A stretch of DNA of 38,571 bases from a bacterium (lineage in GTDB: Bacteria; Pseudomonadota; Alphaproteobacteria; Ferrovibrionales; Ferrovibrionaceae). Of the stretch, positions 32,172 to 38,571 are shown piece by piece (the stretch's first letter is position 1; each line of letters starts with the position of its first letter). The notes beneath the pieces are model-generated. The model made no database searches. It had not been told where the DNA came from and was given only the letters and a program-made list of their open reading frames with translations. The DNA lies in the NCBI GenBank assembly GCA_022844005.1, contig JALHMN010000024.1:1-38571 (forward strand), written 5' to 3'. A program made the translations under genes and the position numbers.

Positions 32172-33341
32172 ATGCCTTCCGGTCCCTTCGCGCCGCAGAC
32201 GCTCGCCACCGGTCTGCTGGCCGCCTTCGTCGGCTTCGCCAGTTCCTTCGCCGTGGTGGTGCAGGGCCTGACCGCGGTGGGGGCGAGCCGGGCGGAGGCC
32301 GCCTCCGGCCTGATGGCGCTGTCGATCGCCATGGGCGTCTGCGCCGTCATCCTGGCGCTCAGGTCGCGGATGCCGGTTTCGGTCGCCTGGTCGACGCCCG
32401 GTGCCGCGCTGCTGGCCACGACCGGCGCGGTGGAGGGCGGCTTCGCCGCCGCGGTCGGCGCCTTCCTCATCTGCGGCGCGCTGATCGTGATCGCCGGGTC
32501 GTGGAAGCCCCTCGGCCGGGCGGTGGCGGCCATTCCCGCCGCGCTCGCCAATGCCATGCTGGCGGGCGTCTTGCTCAGCCTGTGTCTGGCACCGGTGAAG
32601 GCCGTGGCCGCCGCACCGGCCATGGGCCTCGCCATCGTGGTGACCTGGGCTGCCGTCTGGCACTGGAAGCGGCTGTTCGCGGTCCCGGCCGCGGTGGCGG
32701 TGACCTTGGTGCTGATCGTGACGACGCAGAGCCTGCCGGAGGGCGGCCCGGGCGGGTTCTGGCCGGTGCCGGTGCTGGTAACGCCCTCCTTCGGCATCGG
32801 CGCCATCGCCGGCATCGCCGTGCCGCTGTTCATCGTCACCATGGCCTCGCAGAACATTCCCGGCATGGCGGTGCTGAACGTGAACGGCTATCGCCCGGCA
32901 CCCGGGCCGCTGTTCCGGGCGACCGGGCTGTTCAGCCTGCTGGCAGCGCCCTTCGGCGGGCACGCGGTCAACCTCGCCGCCATCACCGCGGCGCTGTGCG
33001 CCGGCGAGGAGGCGCATCCCGACCCGGCCCGGCGCTATGGCGCCGCGGTGGTGGCGGGGCTCGCCTATATCCTGTTCGGACTGGGTGCGGGGGCGGCCAC
33101 CGCCTTCCTCGGCGCCGCGCCGCCGATCCTGATCCAGGCGGTTGCCGGTCTGGCGCTGCTGGGGTCCTTCGGCGCGGCGCTGATGGGCGCCGTGCAGGCG
33201 CCCGAGGGGCGCGAGGCGGCGGTGATCACCTTCGTCGTCACCGCCTCGGGCCTCACCTTCCTCGGCATCTCCGGCGCCTTCTGGGGCCTGCTCGCCGGCG
33301 GGGCGATGCTGGCCCTCGGGCGGTGGCGCGGCGGAACCTGA
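32172..33341 (+). CDS. BenE-family benzoate/H+ symporter-like permease
   Basis: This is an inner-membrane permease of the BenE family, about 389 aa. An ATG at 32130 would give 403 aa, but it sits 4 bases after the hairpin at 32101-32126 and adds a poorly conserved-looking leader, so 32172 is preferred. Neither has a clear Shine-Dalgarno. The chain is hydrophobic throughout. It has the family-like SRMPVSVAWSTPGAALLATT, an NAMLAGVLLSLCLAPVKA region and VPLFIVTMASQNIPGMAVLN. BenE members import benzoate with protons, but no benzoate-degradation genes are visible here, so the substrate is uncertain. Confidence 0.88.
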   Translation: MPSGPFAPQTLATGLLAAFVGFASSFAVVVQGLTAVGASRAEAASGLMALSIAMGVCAVILALRSRMPVSVAWSTPGAALLATTGAVEGGFAAAVGAFLICGALIVIAGSWKPLGRAVAAIPAALANAMLAGVLLSLCLAPVKAVAAAPAMGLAIVVTWAAVWHWKRLFAVPAAVAVTLVLIVTTQSLPEGGPGGFWPVPVLVTPSFGIGAIAGIAVPLFIVTMASQNIPGMAVLNVNGYRPAPGPLFRATGLFSLLAAPFGGHAVNLAAITAALCAGEEAHPDPARRYGAAVVAGLAYILFGLGAGAATAFLGAAPPILIQAVAGLALLGSFGAALMGAVQAPEGREAAVITFVVTASGLTFLGISGAFWGLLAGGAMLALGRWRGGT

Positions 33342-33396
33342 CGGCCTCTCGCGCGTTCAATCGGCGGCGCAGGCGGATCTGCCGCCGGATCAGGGA

Positions 33397-34518
33397 ATGG
33401 AGACAATGGCCGGTCCACGCGCCGCGCTGCCGCGACGGGCGGAAGAAAAGCCTCGCCCGCGATCGACGCCGAAGGTGCCGCGCATCGGCTGGGGCCGCGC
33501 CACCGGGACCGCCACGATCGTCATCGCCCTCATCTCGGTGGGCTTCGTGCTGGACGCGGCTTCCGAGATCATCGTGCCCATCCTGGCGGCCTTCATGGTC
33601 GGGCTGACGCTCGGCCCGCTGGCCGACCGGCTGTCGAAGCTCGGCATCCCCGTGGTGGCGATGGCGGCCGTCCTCGTCTTCCTCGTCGGCCTCGTCTTCG
33701 CCGTCGCTTCGGTCGCGCTGTCGACGCCGCTCGCCGACTGGATCGACCGGGCGCCGCAAATCGGTGTCGCGCTGCAGGAGAAGCTCCTGTTCCTGCTGAA
33801 GCCGCTGCAGGCGGTCGAACGCCTGCAGGCGCTGCTGCGGGCCTATTTCAGTTCCGGGGACGGCGCGCTCGCCGTGGAAATGAAGGGCCCGCCGCTCGGC
33901 CAGTCGATCCTGACCGCGGTGTCGCCGGCGATCGGCCAGGTGCTGGTCTTCTTCGGCTCGCTGTTCTTCATGCTGGTAGGGCGCGACCGATTGCGGCGGA
34001 GCGTGGTCCTCGCCTTCGAGGACCGCGCCGACCGGCTGACGGCGCTGCGCGTGGTGGCCGGCATGCAGGCCGATCTCGGGCGCTACTTCGCCACCATCGC
34101 GCTGATCAACATGGTGCTGGGCGTGACCGTGGCCGTGACGGTGGGGGCGATCGGCCTGGAAAGCCCGTTGCTCTGGGGCGTCCTCGCCTTCCTGATGAAC
34201 TTCGTGCCCTTCCTGGGACCGATCGTGATGGCCGGCATCCTGTTCCTCGCCGGGGTGGTGAGTTTCGAGACGATCGCGATCGGCGTCGCCCCGGCGGCTC
34301 TGTATCTCCTCATCCACAATCTCGAGGCGCAGGTGCTCACGCCGCTGCTGCTGGGCAAGCGCTTCGAGGTGAACCCGCTGATCGTCTTCCTCAGCATCGT
34401 CTTCTGGGCTTGGCTCTGGGGGCCCGTGGGCGCGCTGCTGGCGGCGCCGATCCTGGTGGCGGGCACCAGCCTGTGGATGGAGATCAGGTCGACCGACCGG
34501 GTGCGCCTGCCGGACTGA
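33397..34518 (+). CDS. AI-2E-family transporter
   Basis: This is a multi-spanning membrane protein of the AI-2E (YdiK/PerM/TqsA) family, 373 aa from the ATG at 33397 (33406 is an alternative). A basic, Pro-rich cytoplasmic leader precedes the first helix. Family-like blocks are PILAAFMVGLTLGPLADRL near the N-terminus, LLWGVLAFLMNFVPFLGP, and the C-terminal LLLGKRFEVNPLIVFLSIVF. Members export various compounds or act as ion antiporters, and only some act on autoinducer 2, so function here is open. Its stop lies 3 bases from the stop of the convergent GST gene. Confidence 0.9.
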   Translation: METMAGPRAALPRRAEEKPRPRSTPKVPRIGWGRATGTATIVIALISVGFVLDAASEIIVPILAAFMVGLTLGPLADRLSKLGIPVVAMAAVLVFLVGLVFAVASVALSTPLADWIDRAPQIGVALQEKLLFLLKPLQAVERLQALLRAYFSSGDGALAVEMKGPPLGQSILTAVSPAIGQVLVFFGSLFFMLVGRDRLRRSVVLAFEDRADRLTALRVVAGMQADLGRYFATIALINMVLGVTVAVTVGAIGLESPLLWGVLAFLMNFVPFLGPIVMAGILFLAGVVSFETIAIGVAPAALYLLIHNLEAQVLTPLLLGKRFEVNPLIVFLSIVFWAWLWGPVGALLAAPILVAGTSLWMEIRSTDRVRLPD

Positions 34519-34521
34519 CGC

Positions 34522-35127
34522 CTATCCTCGCGTGATCGGGATATGCCCGGGTCGCGCCGCTACGCGGGCGAGCCAGCGGCCGAGGGCGGGGTAGGGGGCG
34601 AGGTCGATCCCCGCCTCGTCCGCCACATGGGTATAGGCGTAGAGGGCGATGTCGGCGATCGAGTAGCGCCCGCCTGCGAACCAGTCCTGCGCCGACAGAT
34701 GCGTCTCCATCACCGCGAGGGCCTGATGCCCGCGTTCGCGCCGCATCGGCAGTTCGGCCCGGCGGGGATGGTCGGCGGGCAGGTGGCGCATGATGTAGCG
34801 GGGCGTCGCCACATAGGGCTCGTGGCTGTACTGCTCGAAGAACATCCATTGCAGCGCCTGCGCCCGGCCGAGCCTGCCCTCGGGCAGGAAGGGCGTGCCT
34901 TCCGCCAGGTAGAACAGGATCGCGTCCGATTCGGAGAGGAAGGTGCCGTCCTCCAGTTCCAGCGTCGGCACCCGGCCGTTCGGATTCTTGCGCAGGAACG
35001 CCGCCGTGCGAGTCTCGCCCTTGTCGATGTCGAGTTCGACCCCCGTGTAGGGCAGCCCGAGCTGGTTCAGCAGCAGCCGTGCCTTGTAGCCGTTTCCGGA
35101 GTCGAGATAGTCGTAGAGCGTCAGCAT
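34522..35127 (-). CDS. Glutathione S-transferase family protein
   Basis: This is a cytoplasmic glutathione-dependent transferase, 201 aa. It has an N-terminal thioredoxin-like domain starting LTLYDYLDSGNGYKARLLL, the cis-Pro region NPNGRVPTLELEDGTF, the glutathione-contacting LSESDAILFYLAEG, and a C-terminal all-helical domain (SIADIALYAYTHVADEAGI). A Ser near residue 10 is in the position of the catalytic Ser/Tyr of bacterial GSTs. AGGAGG lies 7 bases before the ATG. It is divergent from a LysR regulator gene, which is often the regulator of its neighbour. Confidence 0.92.
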   Translation of the reverse strand: MLTLYDYLDSGNGYKARLLLNQLGLPYTGVELDIDKGETRTAAFLRKNPNGRVPTLELEDGTFLSESDAILFYLAEGTPFLPEGRLGRAQALQWMFFEQYSHEPYVATPRYIMRHLPADHPRRAELPMRRERGHQALAVMETHLSAQDWFAGGRYSIADIALYAYTHVADEAGIDLAPYPALGRWLARVAARPGHIPITRG

Positions 35128-35198
35128 CGGCGGGCCTCCTGTGCGCAGAAGCGATGCCGCGCGGCGGGCCTTCCCGCAAGCGGGACTTTGCCGTATCG

Positions 35199-35219
35199 AG
35201 GCTCAGGAAAACTGAGCCT
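35199..35219. promoter_or_regulatory. LysR-box-like dyad between gst and the LysR gene
   Basis: A perfect 8-bp inverted repeat AGGCTCAG and CTGAGCCT with centre GAAAA. It contains T-N11-A (T at 35203, A at 35215), the classic LysR pattern. It lies 9 bases before the regulator's ATG and about 70 bases before the GST start, so it could serve both autorepression and gst control. Confidence 0.6.
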
Positions 35220-35228
35220 GTCATCGCC

Positions 35229-36128
35229 ATGACCCGCCGCCTGCCGCCGCTCAACGCCCTCCGCGCCTTCGAGGCGGCCGCCCGCCTGGGCGGCTTCGCC
35301 GCCGCCGCGGGCGAACTCGGCGTCACGCCGGCCGCCGTCAGCGGGCAGGTGAAGGCGCTGGAGGCGCGGCTCGGCATCGGGCTGTTCCGCCGGCTGCCTC
35401 AGGGCCTCGTGCTTACCGCCGCCGGCCAGGCCTGTCTGCCGGCGCTCAGCGAGGGATTCGACCGGCTGGCGGAGGCGGCGGAGCGCGCCCGCGGGGGACA
35501 ACCCGCCGGCCTCGTCAGCGTCAGCACGCTGCCGGGCTTCGCCGCCGGGTGGCTGGTGCCACGGCTGGGGCAGTTCCGGGCGCTGCATCCCGAAATCGAC
35601 ATCCTGCTCCGGACCGAGCGGCGGGCGATCGACTTCGCCCGCGAGGAGGCCGATCTCGCCATCCGCTTCGGCACCGGCAACCATCGCGGGCTGGTGGTAC
35701 GCCACCTGATGGACGAGGACGTTTTCGCGGTGGCGAGCCCGGCGCTGGCGCATGGTCCGATGCCGCTGCGCCAGCCCGAGGATCTCGTCGGGCATGTGCT
35801 GCTGCATGACGTCGACGCGCATCCGCGCCAGCCCTGGATGCACTGGCCGGCCTGGTTCGCGGCCTTCGGCCTGCCGCCGGGCGAGGCGGCGCGGGGCATC
35901 CACTTCACCGATTCGATCGTGATGATCGCCGCCGCTGTCGCCGGGCAGGGCGTGGCGCTGGGGCGCGCGCCGCAGATCGGCGGGCATCTGAAGGCGGGCC
36001 GGCTGGTTAAGCTGTTCGACCGGGTCGAGCGCGCCGGCTGGGCCTATCACGTCATCGCCCCGGCGCCGCGGCTGGCCCGCCCGGCGGTGCGGAGCTTCGT
36101 CGACTGGCTGCTGGCTGTGAAGGAGTAG
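35229..36128 (+). CDS. LysR-family transcriptional regulator (GcvA-like)
   Basis: This is a DNA-binding regulator, 299 aa from the ATG at 35229; the open frame upstream overlaps the promoter region and is not protein-like. The N-terminal winged HTH reads LNALRAFEAAARLGGFAAAA and VTPAAVSGQVKALEARLGIG, typical of the GcvA group. The effector domain has the VSTLPGFAAGWLVPRLGQF and ADLAIRFGTGNHRG-type sequences. Neighbour and dyad position suggest it controls the divergent gst gene and itself. Its stop codon directly abuts the stop codon of the convergent CBS gene (TAG then CTA). Confidence 0.93.
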   Translation: MTRRLPPLNALRAFEAAARLGGFAAAAGELGVTPAAVSGQVKALEARLGIGLFRRLPQGLVLTAAGQACLPALSEGFDRLAEAAERARGGQPAGLVSVSTLPGFAAGWLVPRLGQFRALHPEIDILLRTERRAIDFAREEADLAIRFGTGNHRGLVVRHLMDEDVFAVASPALAHGPMPLRQPEDLVGHVLLHDVDAHPRQPWMHWPAWFAAFGLPPGEAARGIHFTDSIVMIAAAVAGQGVALGRAPQIGGHLKAGRLVKLFDRVERAGWAYHVIAPAPRLARPAVRSFVDWLLAVKE

Positions 36129-36560
36129 CTAGCCGGCGGCGATGTACTGGCGGAGCGACTCGGCTTCGGCGACCGTCTCGGCGATGCGGTTCTTCACCAC
36201 GTCGCCGATGGAGACGATGCCGATCACCCGGCCCTGGTCCATCACCGGCAGGTGCCGGAAGCGCCGCTGGGTCATTTCCGCCATCAGGGCGTCGATCGAA
36301 TCGGCCGGCTTGCAGAAGATGACATTCGCGGTCATCACCTCGGTCACCGGCAGCGCCACCGCCTCCATGCCGTGATTGGCGACGGCGCGGACGACGTCGC
36401 GCTCGGACAGGATGCCCGCGACCTTGCCCGCGGGGTCCATGATCAGAAGGGCGCCGATGCCCTCGGCCGCCAGCACGCCGGCCGCCTCGCCGACCCGCGC
36501 ATCGGCCGGCAGGGAGATGATGCGATTGCCTTTTTGCTTCAGGATCTGCGCCACGTTCAT
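36129..36560 (-). CDS. CBS-domain pair protein
   Basis: This small cytoplasmic protein of 143 aa consists of two CBS domains, which usually sense adenine nucleotides or other ligands. The ATG at 36560 has AGGAGG 9 bases upstream; the GTG seven codons earlier would put the ribosome site inside the gene. The first CBS ends LLIMDPAGKVAGILSERDVV, and the second contains RRFRHLPVMDQGRVIGIVSI, both standard. There is no catalytic domain, so it belongs to the large group of stand-alone CBS pairs with unknown partner. Confidence 0.93.
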   Translation of the reverse strand: MNVAQILKQKGNRIISLPADARVGEAAGVLAAEGIGALLIMDPAGKVAGILSERDVVRAVANHGMEAVALPVTEVMTANVIFCKPADSIDALMAEMTQRRFRHLPVMDQGRVIGIVSIGDVVKNRIAETVAEAESLRQYIAAG

Positions 36561-36744
36561 ACCGGTTTTCCTCCTCGACACCTGAGGGGCCCGGGCGGGC
36601 GGGTTGGACTACCGCTTCTCTCCCGGACATCCCTCCACGGGACCCGGAAAGACGATGACCTTCGGGTCGATCGGGAGGATGATGCGCCGGATCAGACTGC
36701 GACGCAACGCCGCGGATCGGCCGGAGGAGCGATACAGTGGCCGG

Positions 36745-38247
36745 TCAGTCGGCGGCGCTGACCAGGCTGGCGGAGAGGATCTGGCTGTCGGTCGCGCGGA
36801 TCGCCTCGCGGAAGCGCTGCAACTCCTTGCCTTCCAGCGCCCGGCCCGTCGGGAAGCGTACCGAGAGCGGGTTGATCTGCTTGCCCTCGCGGTGCACTTC
36901 GTAGTGCAGATGCGGGCCGGTCGACCGGCCGGTGGTGCCGACATAGCCGATGATCTGGCCCTGGCGCACCCGCTGGCCGGGCTTCAGGCCGGTGGCGAAA
37001 GTCGACATATGCGCATAGGCGGTGGCGAAGGTGCTGTTGTGCTTCAGGCGCACGTACTTGCCGTAGGCGCCGTTCCAGCCGGCCATCTCCACCATGCCGT
37101 CGCCGGCCGCCTGGATCGGCGTGCCGGTCGGGGCGCCGAAATCGACGCCCTTGTGCAACGTGGTGTAGCCCAGGATCGGGTGGCTGCGCATGCCGAAGCC
37201 CGAGGTCAGCCGCGCGCCGTCGATGGGCGTGCGCAGCAGGGCCTTGCGCATGCTCTGGCCCTTCTCGTTGAAGTATTCCGGCTCCTTGCTGTCGGAGGGC
37301 GCATAGCGCCAGTAGCGCAGCACCTGGCCCGACAGCGTCATCGAGGCATAGAGGATGTCACCCTCCCTGGCGGGCCGGCCCGCCGGATCGACCTTGCGGT
37401 CGAACATCACCTCGAAGGCGTCGCCGGTCTTGACCTCACGCTGAAAGTCGACGTCGTAGCTGAACAGTTTGATCAGCTCGGTCAGCACCGGCATCGGCAC
37501 GCCGGCCCGGCGGGCGGCCAGGAACAGGGAATCGTCGATGCTGCCGGAGGCCCTGGCGCGAACCGACTGCAGCGGCACCAGGACCTGCTCCGCCTTGAAC
37601 TCGCCCTCCGGCGTCCGCTTGACGGCGACGCTGCGCTCCACCGACGGCGCCAAGGCGAGCGAAGCGACCTTCACCCCGTCATCCTCGCGGGTGAAGGTGA
37701 GCGTCATCTCCTGGCCGAGCTGCATTTTGCGCGGGTCGTAGAGACGGTTCAGCGCGGTCACGATCTCCTGGCTCTCGCTGCGATCGACGCCGGCGCCGAT
37801 CAGCATCTTGATCAGGGTGTCGCCGCGGCCGACGGCCAGCTTGCGCAACAGCGCGTCGGCCTCGGTCCCCTCGATCCCACCGGTCTCGCCGCTCTCGGCC
37901 ACCTCTTCGCCGCCGGCATTGCCGTAGTCGAGGTTGGGTGCGGGGAGACTGGCCGTCTCCACGACACGCAGCTTCGCCTCGAAGCCGGCATAGTCGAAGA
38001 CGGGATGATGCTCGGTCCAGCGGGCATAGGCGGAAAATTCGTCGGCGAGGCCCTGCATCGCATCGTTGATGCGCGCCTGCACGGCGGCGGAGGGACGCAG
38101 CGCGCTCGGCTGCTGGGCGATCAGGGTGGCCAGCGCCACGCCGGCGAGCAGCGTGCTCGCGGCCATCACCGCGACACCGCGGCGGGCGACCGTCACCGCG
38201 CGGCTGCGCCGCGATTCGATGGCGATTGTGCGTTGGTAAGGCGGCAA
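36745..38247 (-). CDS. M23-family peptidase (LytM/MepM type) with LysM-like region
   Basis: This is an envelope protein that cuts or regulates peptidoglycan. The N-terminus is basic and then has one hydrophobic segment (VAVMAASTLLAGVALATLIA), so it is anchored in the inner membrane facing the periplasm. A LysM/OapA-like part (AVGRGDTLIKMLIGAGVDRS) precedes the M23 domain, which holds SGFGMRSHPILGYTTLHKGV, DFGAPTGTPI and GPHLHYEVHREGK. These supply the zinc ligands (H...D and HLH), so it looks active. No ATG fits. TTG at 38247 has AGGGGAA before it and a usable leader after the nearest promoter; TTG at 38289 is the longer alternative (514 aa). Confidence 0.92.
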   Translation of the reverse strand: MPPYQRTIAIESRRSRAVTVARRGVAVMAASTLLAGVALATLIAQQPSALRPSAAVQARINDAMQGLADEFSAYARWTEHHPVFDYAGFEAKLRVVETASLPAPNLDYGNAGGEEVAESGETGGIEGTEADALLRKLAVGRGDTLIKMLIGAGVDRSESQEIVTALNRLYDPRKMQLGQEMTLTFTREDDGVKVASLALAPSVERSVAVKRTPEGEFKAEQVLVPLQSVRARASGSIDDSLFLAARRAGVPMPVLTELIKLFSYDVDFQREVKTGDAFEVMFDRKVDPAGRPAREGDILYASMTLSGQVLRYWRYAPSDSKEPEYFNEKGQSMRKALLRTPIDGARLTSGFGMRSHPILGYTTLHKGVDFGAPTGTPIQAAGDGMVEMAGWNGAYGKYVRLKHNSTFATAYAHMSTFATGLKPGQRVRQGQIIGYVGTTGRSTGPHLHYEVHREGKQINPLSVRFPTGRALEGKELQRFREAIRATDSQILSASLVSAAD

Positions 38248-38308
38248 CAGGTTCCCCTGATCGGTGTTTTTGCGTCCCTTTGGCCCCAAAGCGGTTCCGG
38301 GCGACGCA

Positions 38309-38338
38309 ATCCTTGGTCGGCGGGGTCGGGCTTGTCAA
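38309..38338 (-). promoter_or_regulatory. Candidate promoter of the M23 peptidase gene
   Basis: TTGACA on the minus strand (38333-38338) is followed 18 bases later by AAGGAT (38309-38314). The -35 is perfect, the -10 poor. It would start transcription near 38302, too close to the TTG at 38289 for a ribosome site, which favours 38247 as the start. Confidence 0.4.
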
Positions 38339-38421
38339 CCTTAACGGCGCCGAGGCCGGCTCCTAACTCTCGGGTCGGGCTGGTTAAATCTTCGTTGTCG
38401 TAATTTTTTTATGAATCTTCG

Positions 38422-38451
38422 TTGACAGCCCCGAGCGAGCACGCCTATAAG
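38422..38451 (+). promoter_or_regulatory. Strong sigma-70-type promoter at the right edge
   Basis: TTGACA (38422-38427), an 18-base spacer and TATAAG (38446-38451) with a GC-rich discriminator are the pattern of highly expressed, growth-related promoters. A 7-bp hairpin (38461-38467 with 38471-38477) lies in the first bases of the leader. Confidence 0.7.
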
Positions 38452-38517
38452 CCGCGCCCTGCCCGGGACGCCTGGGCAACGGCCCGGAAACGGACCGGCC
38501 CCGCGAGGGGGGTGCTC

Positions 38518-38571
38518 ATGGACATTGTAGATAGACGGAAGGGGAGCGTGGCCGGCGGGTATTGTGAGTAC
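38518..38571 (+). CDS. Truncated gene at the right edge, unidentified
   Basis: The ATG at 38518 follows GAGGGGGG and a leader of about 60 bases from a strong promoter. Only 18 codons are visible (MDIVDRRKGSVAGGYCEY) and the frame is open at the edge. That is too little to name it. The promoter and ribosome site are the evidence that it is real. Confidence 0.45.
   Translation, partial: MDIVDRRKGSVAGGYCEY

Noticed and set aside
30473-33607. Plus-strand frame of 1044 codons across permease, TctC, BenE and AI-2E genes
   Set aside because: It runs out of frame through four genes with well-supported starts and motifs; Arg/Ser-rich composition marks it as a shadow.
38452-38517. A tRNA, SRP RNA or RNase P RNA after the strong promoter
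   Set aside because: I could not fold a cloverleaf or find the conserved loops; a ribosome site and ATG follow at once.

Overview
The window is a gene-dense, GC-rich chromosomal segment. It most resembles a free-living alphaproteobacterium, probably of Rhodospirillales type. The inference rests on the glyQ-glyS-ppdK linkage, the hflK-hflC-Do protease cluster, the number of solute-receptor transport systems (TRAP-TAXI, Liv-type ABC, TctC, BenE), and a PEP-CTERM gene with a sigma-54 promoter. No rRNA, tRNA, transposase, integrase or CRISPR array was seen.

Layout. (1) 1-5887: a tightly packed plus-strand run of glyQ (5' end outside the window), glyS, a tiny Lys/Ala-rich histone-H1-like protein, and pyruvate phosphate dikinase. 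The dikinase carries an N-terminal Lys/Ala-rich tail of about 100 residues that resembles the small protein just upstream. A strong, probably bidirectional hairpin ends the unit. (2) 5907-11760, minus strand: one fused TRAP permease and three paralogous TAXI receptors. Two receptors share nearly the same promoter and a 17-bp dyad motif. (3) 11803-16714: the Mrp/ApbC iron-sulfur carrier ATPase on the minus strand, followed after a short gap by the divergent membrane-protein quality-control group hflK, hflC and a Do-type protease. (4) 16890-23520: a Liv-type ABC importer (livG, livF, livH, livM) followed by two tandem, very similar periplasmic binding proteins, each with its own terminator. The first has a near-ideal promoter overlapped by a perfect dyad.

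(5) 23527-27480, minus strand: an MDR-family NADP-dependent oxidoreductase, a UbiK-type coiled-coil protein, an AidB-like acyl-CoA dehydrogenase, and a helix-turn-helix protein whose 3' end runs into a cluster of dispersed palindromic repeats. (6) 27477-28536: an AT-rich control region with two identical 11-bp palindromes 33 bp apart and a canonical -24/-12 promoter in front of a PEP-CTERM protein gene. (7) 28616-34518: a two-gene ABC exporter-like pair, a TctC-type receptor, a BenE-type permease and an AI-2E-family permease. (8) 34522-38571: a glutathione S-transferase divergent from a LysR regulator with a LysR-box dyad between them, a CBS-pair protein, an M23 envelope peptidase, and at the right edge a strong TTGACA/TATAAG promoter leading into an unidentified truncated gene.

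Most genes are ordinary for such a genome. The parts most worth a second look are the histone-tailed dikinase and its stand-alone homologue, the sigma-54/PEP-CTERM control region, the TRAP receptors with duplicated control DNA, the CGGACA palindrome family around the HTH gene, and the dyad-overlapped promoter of the first Liv binding protein. All calls come from reading sequence. No database search was run.
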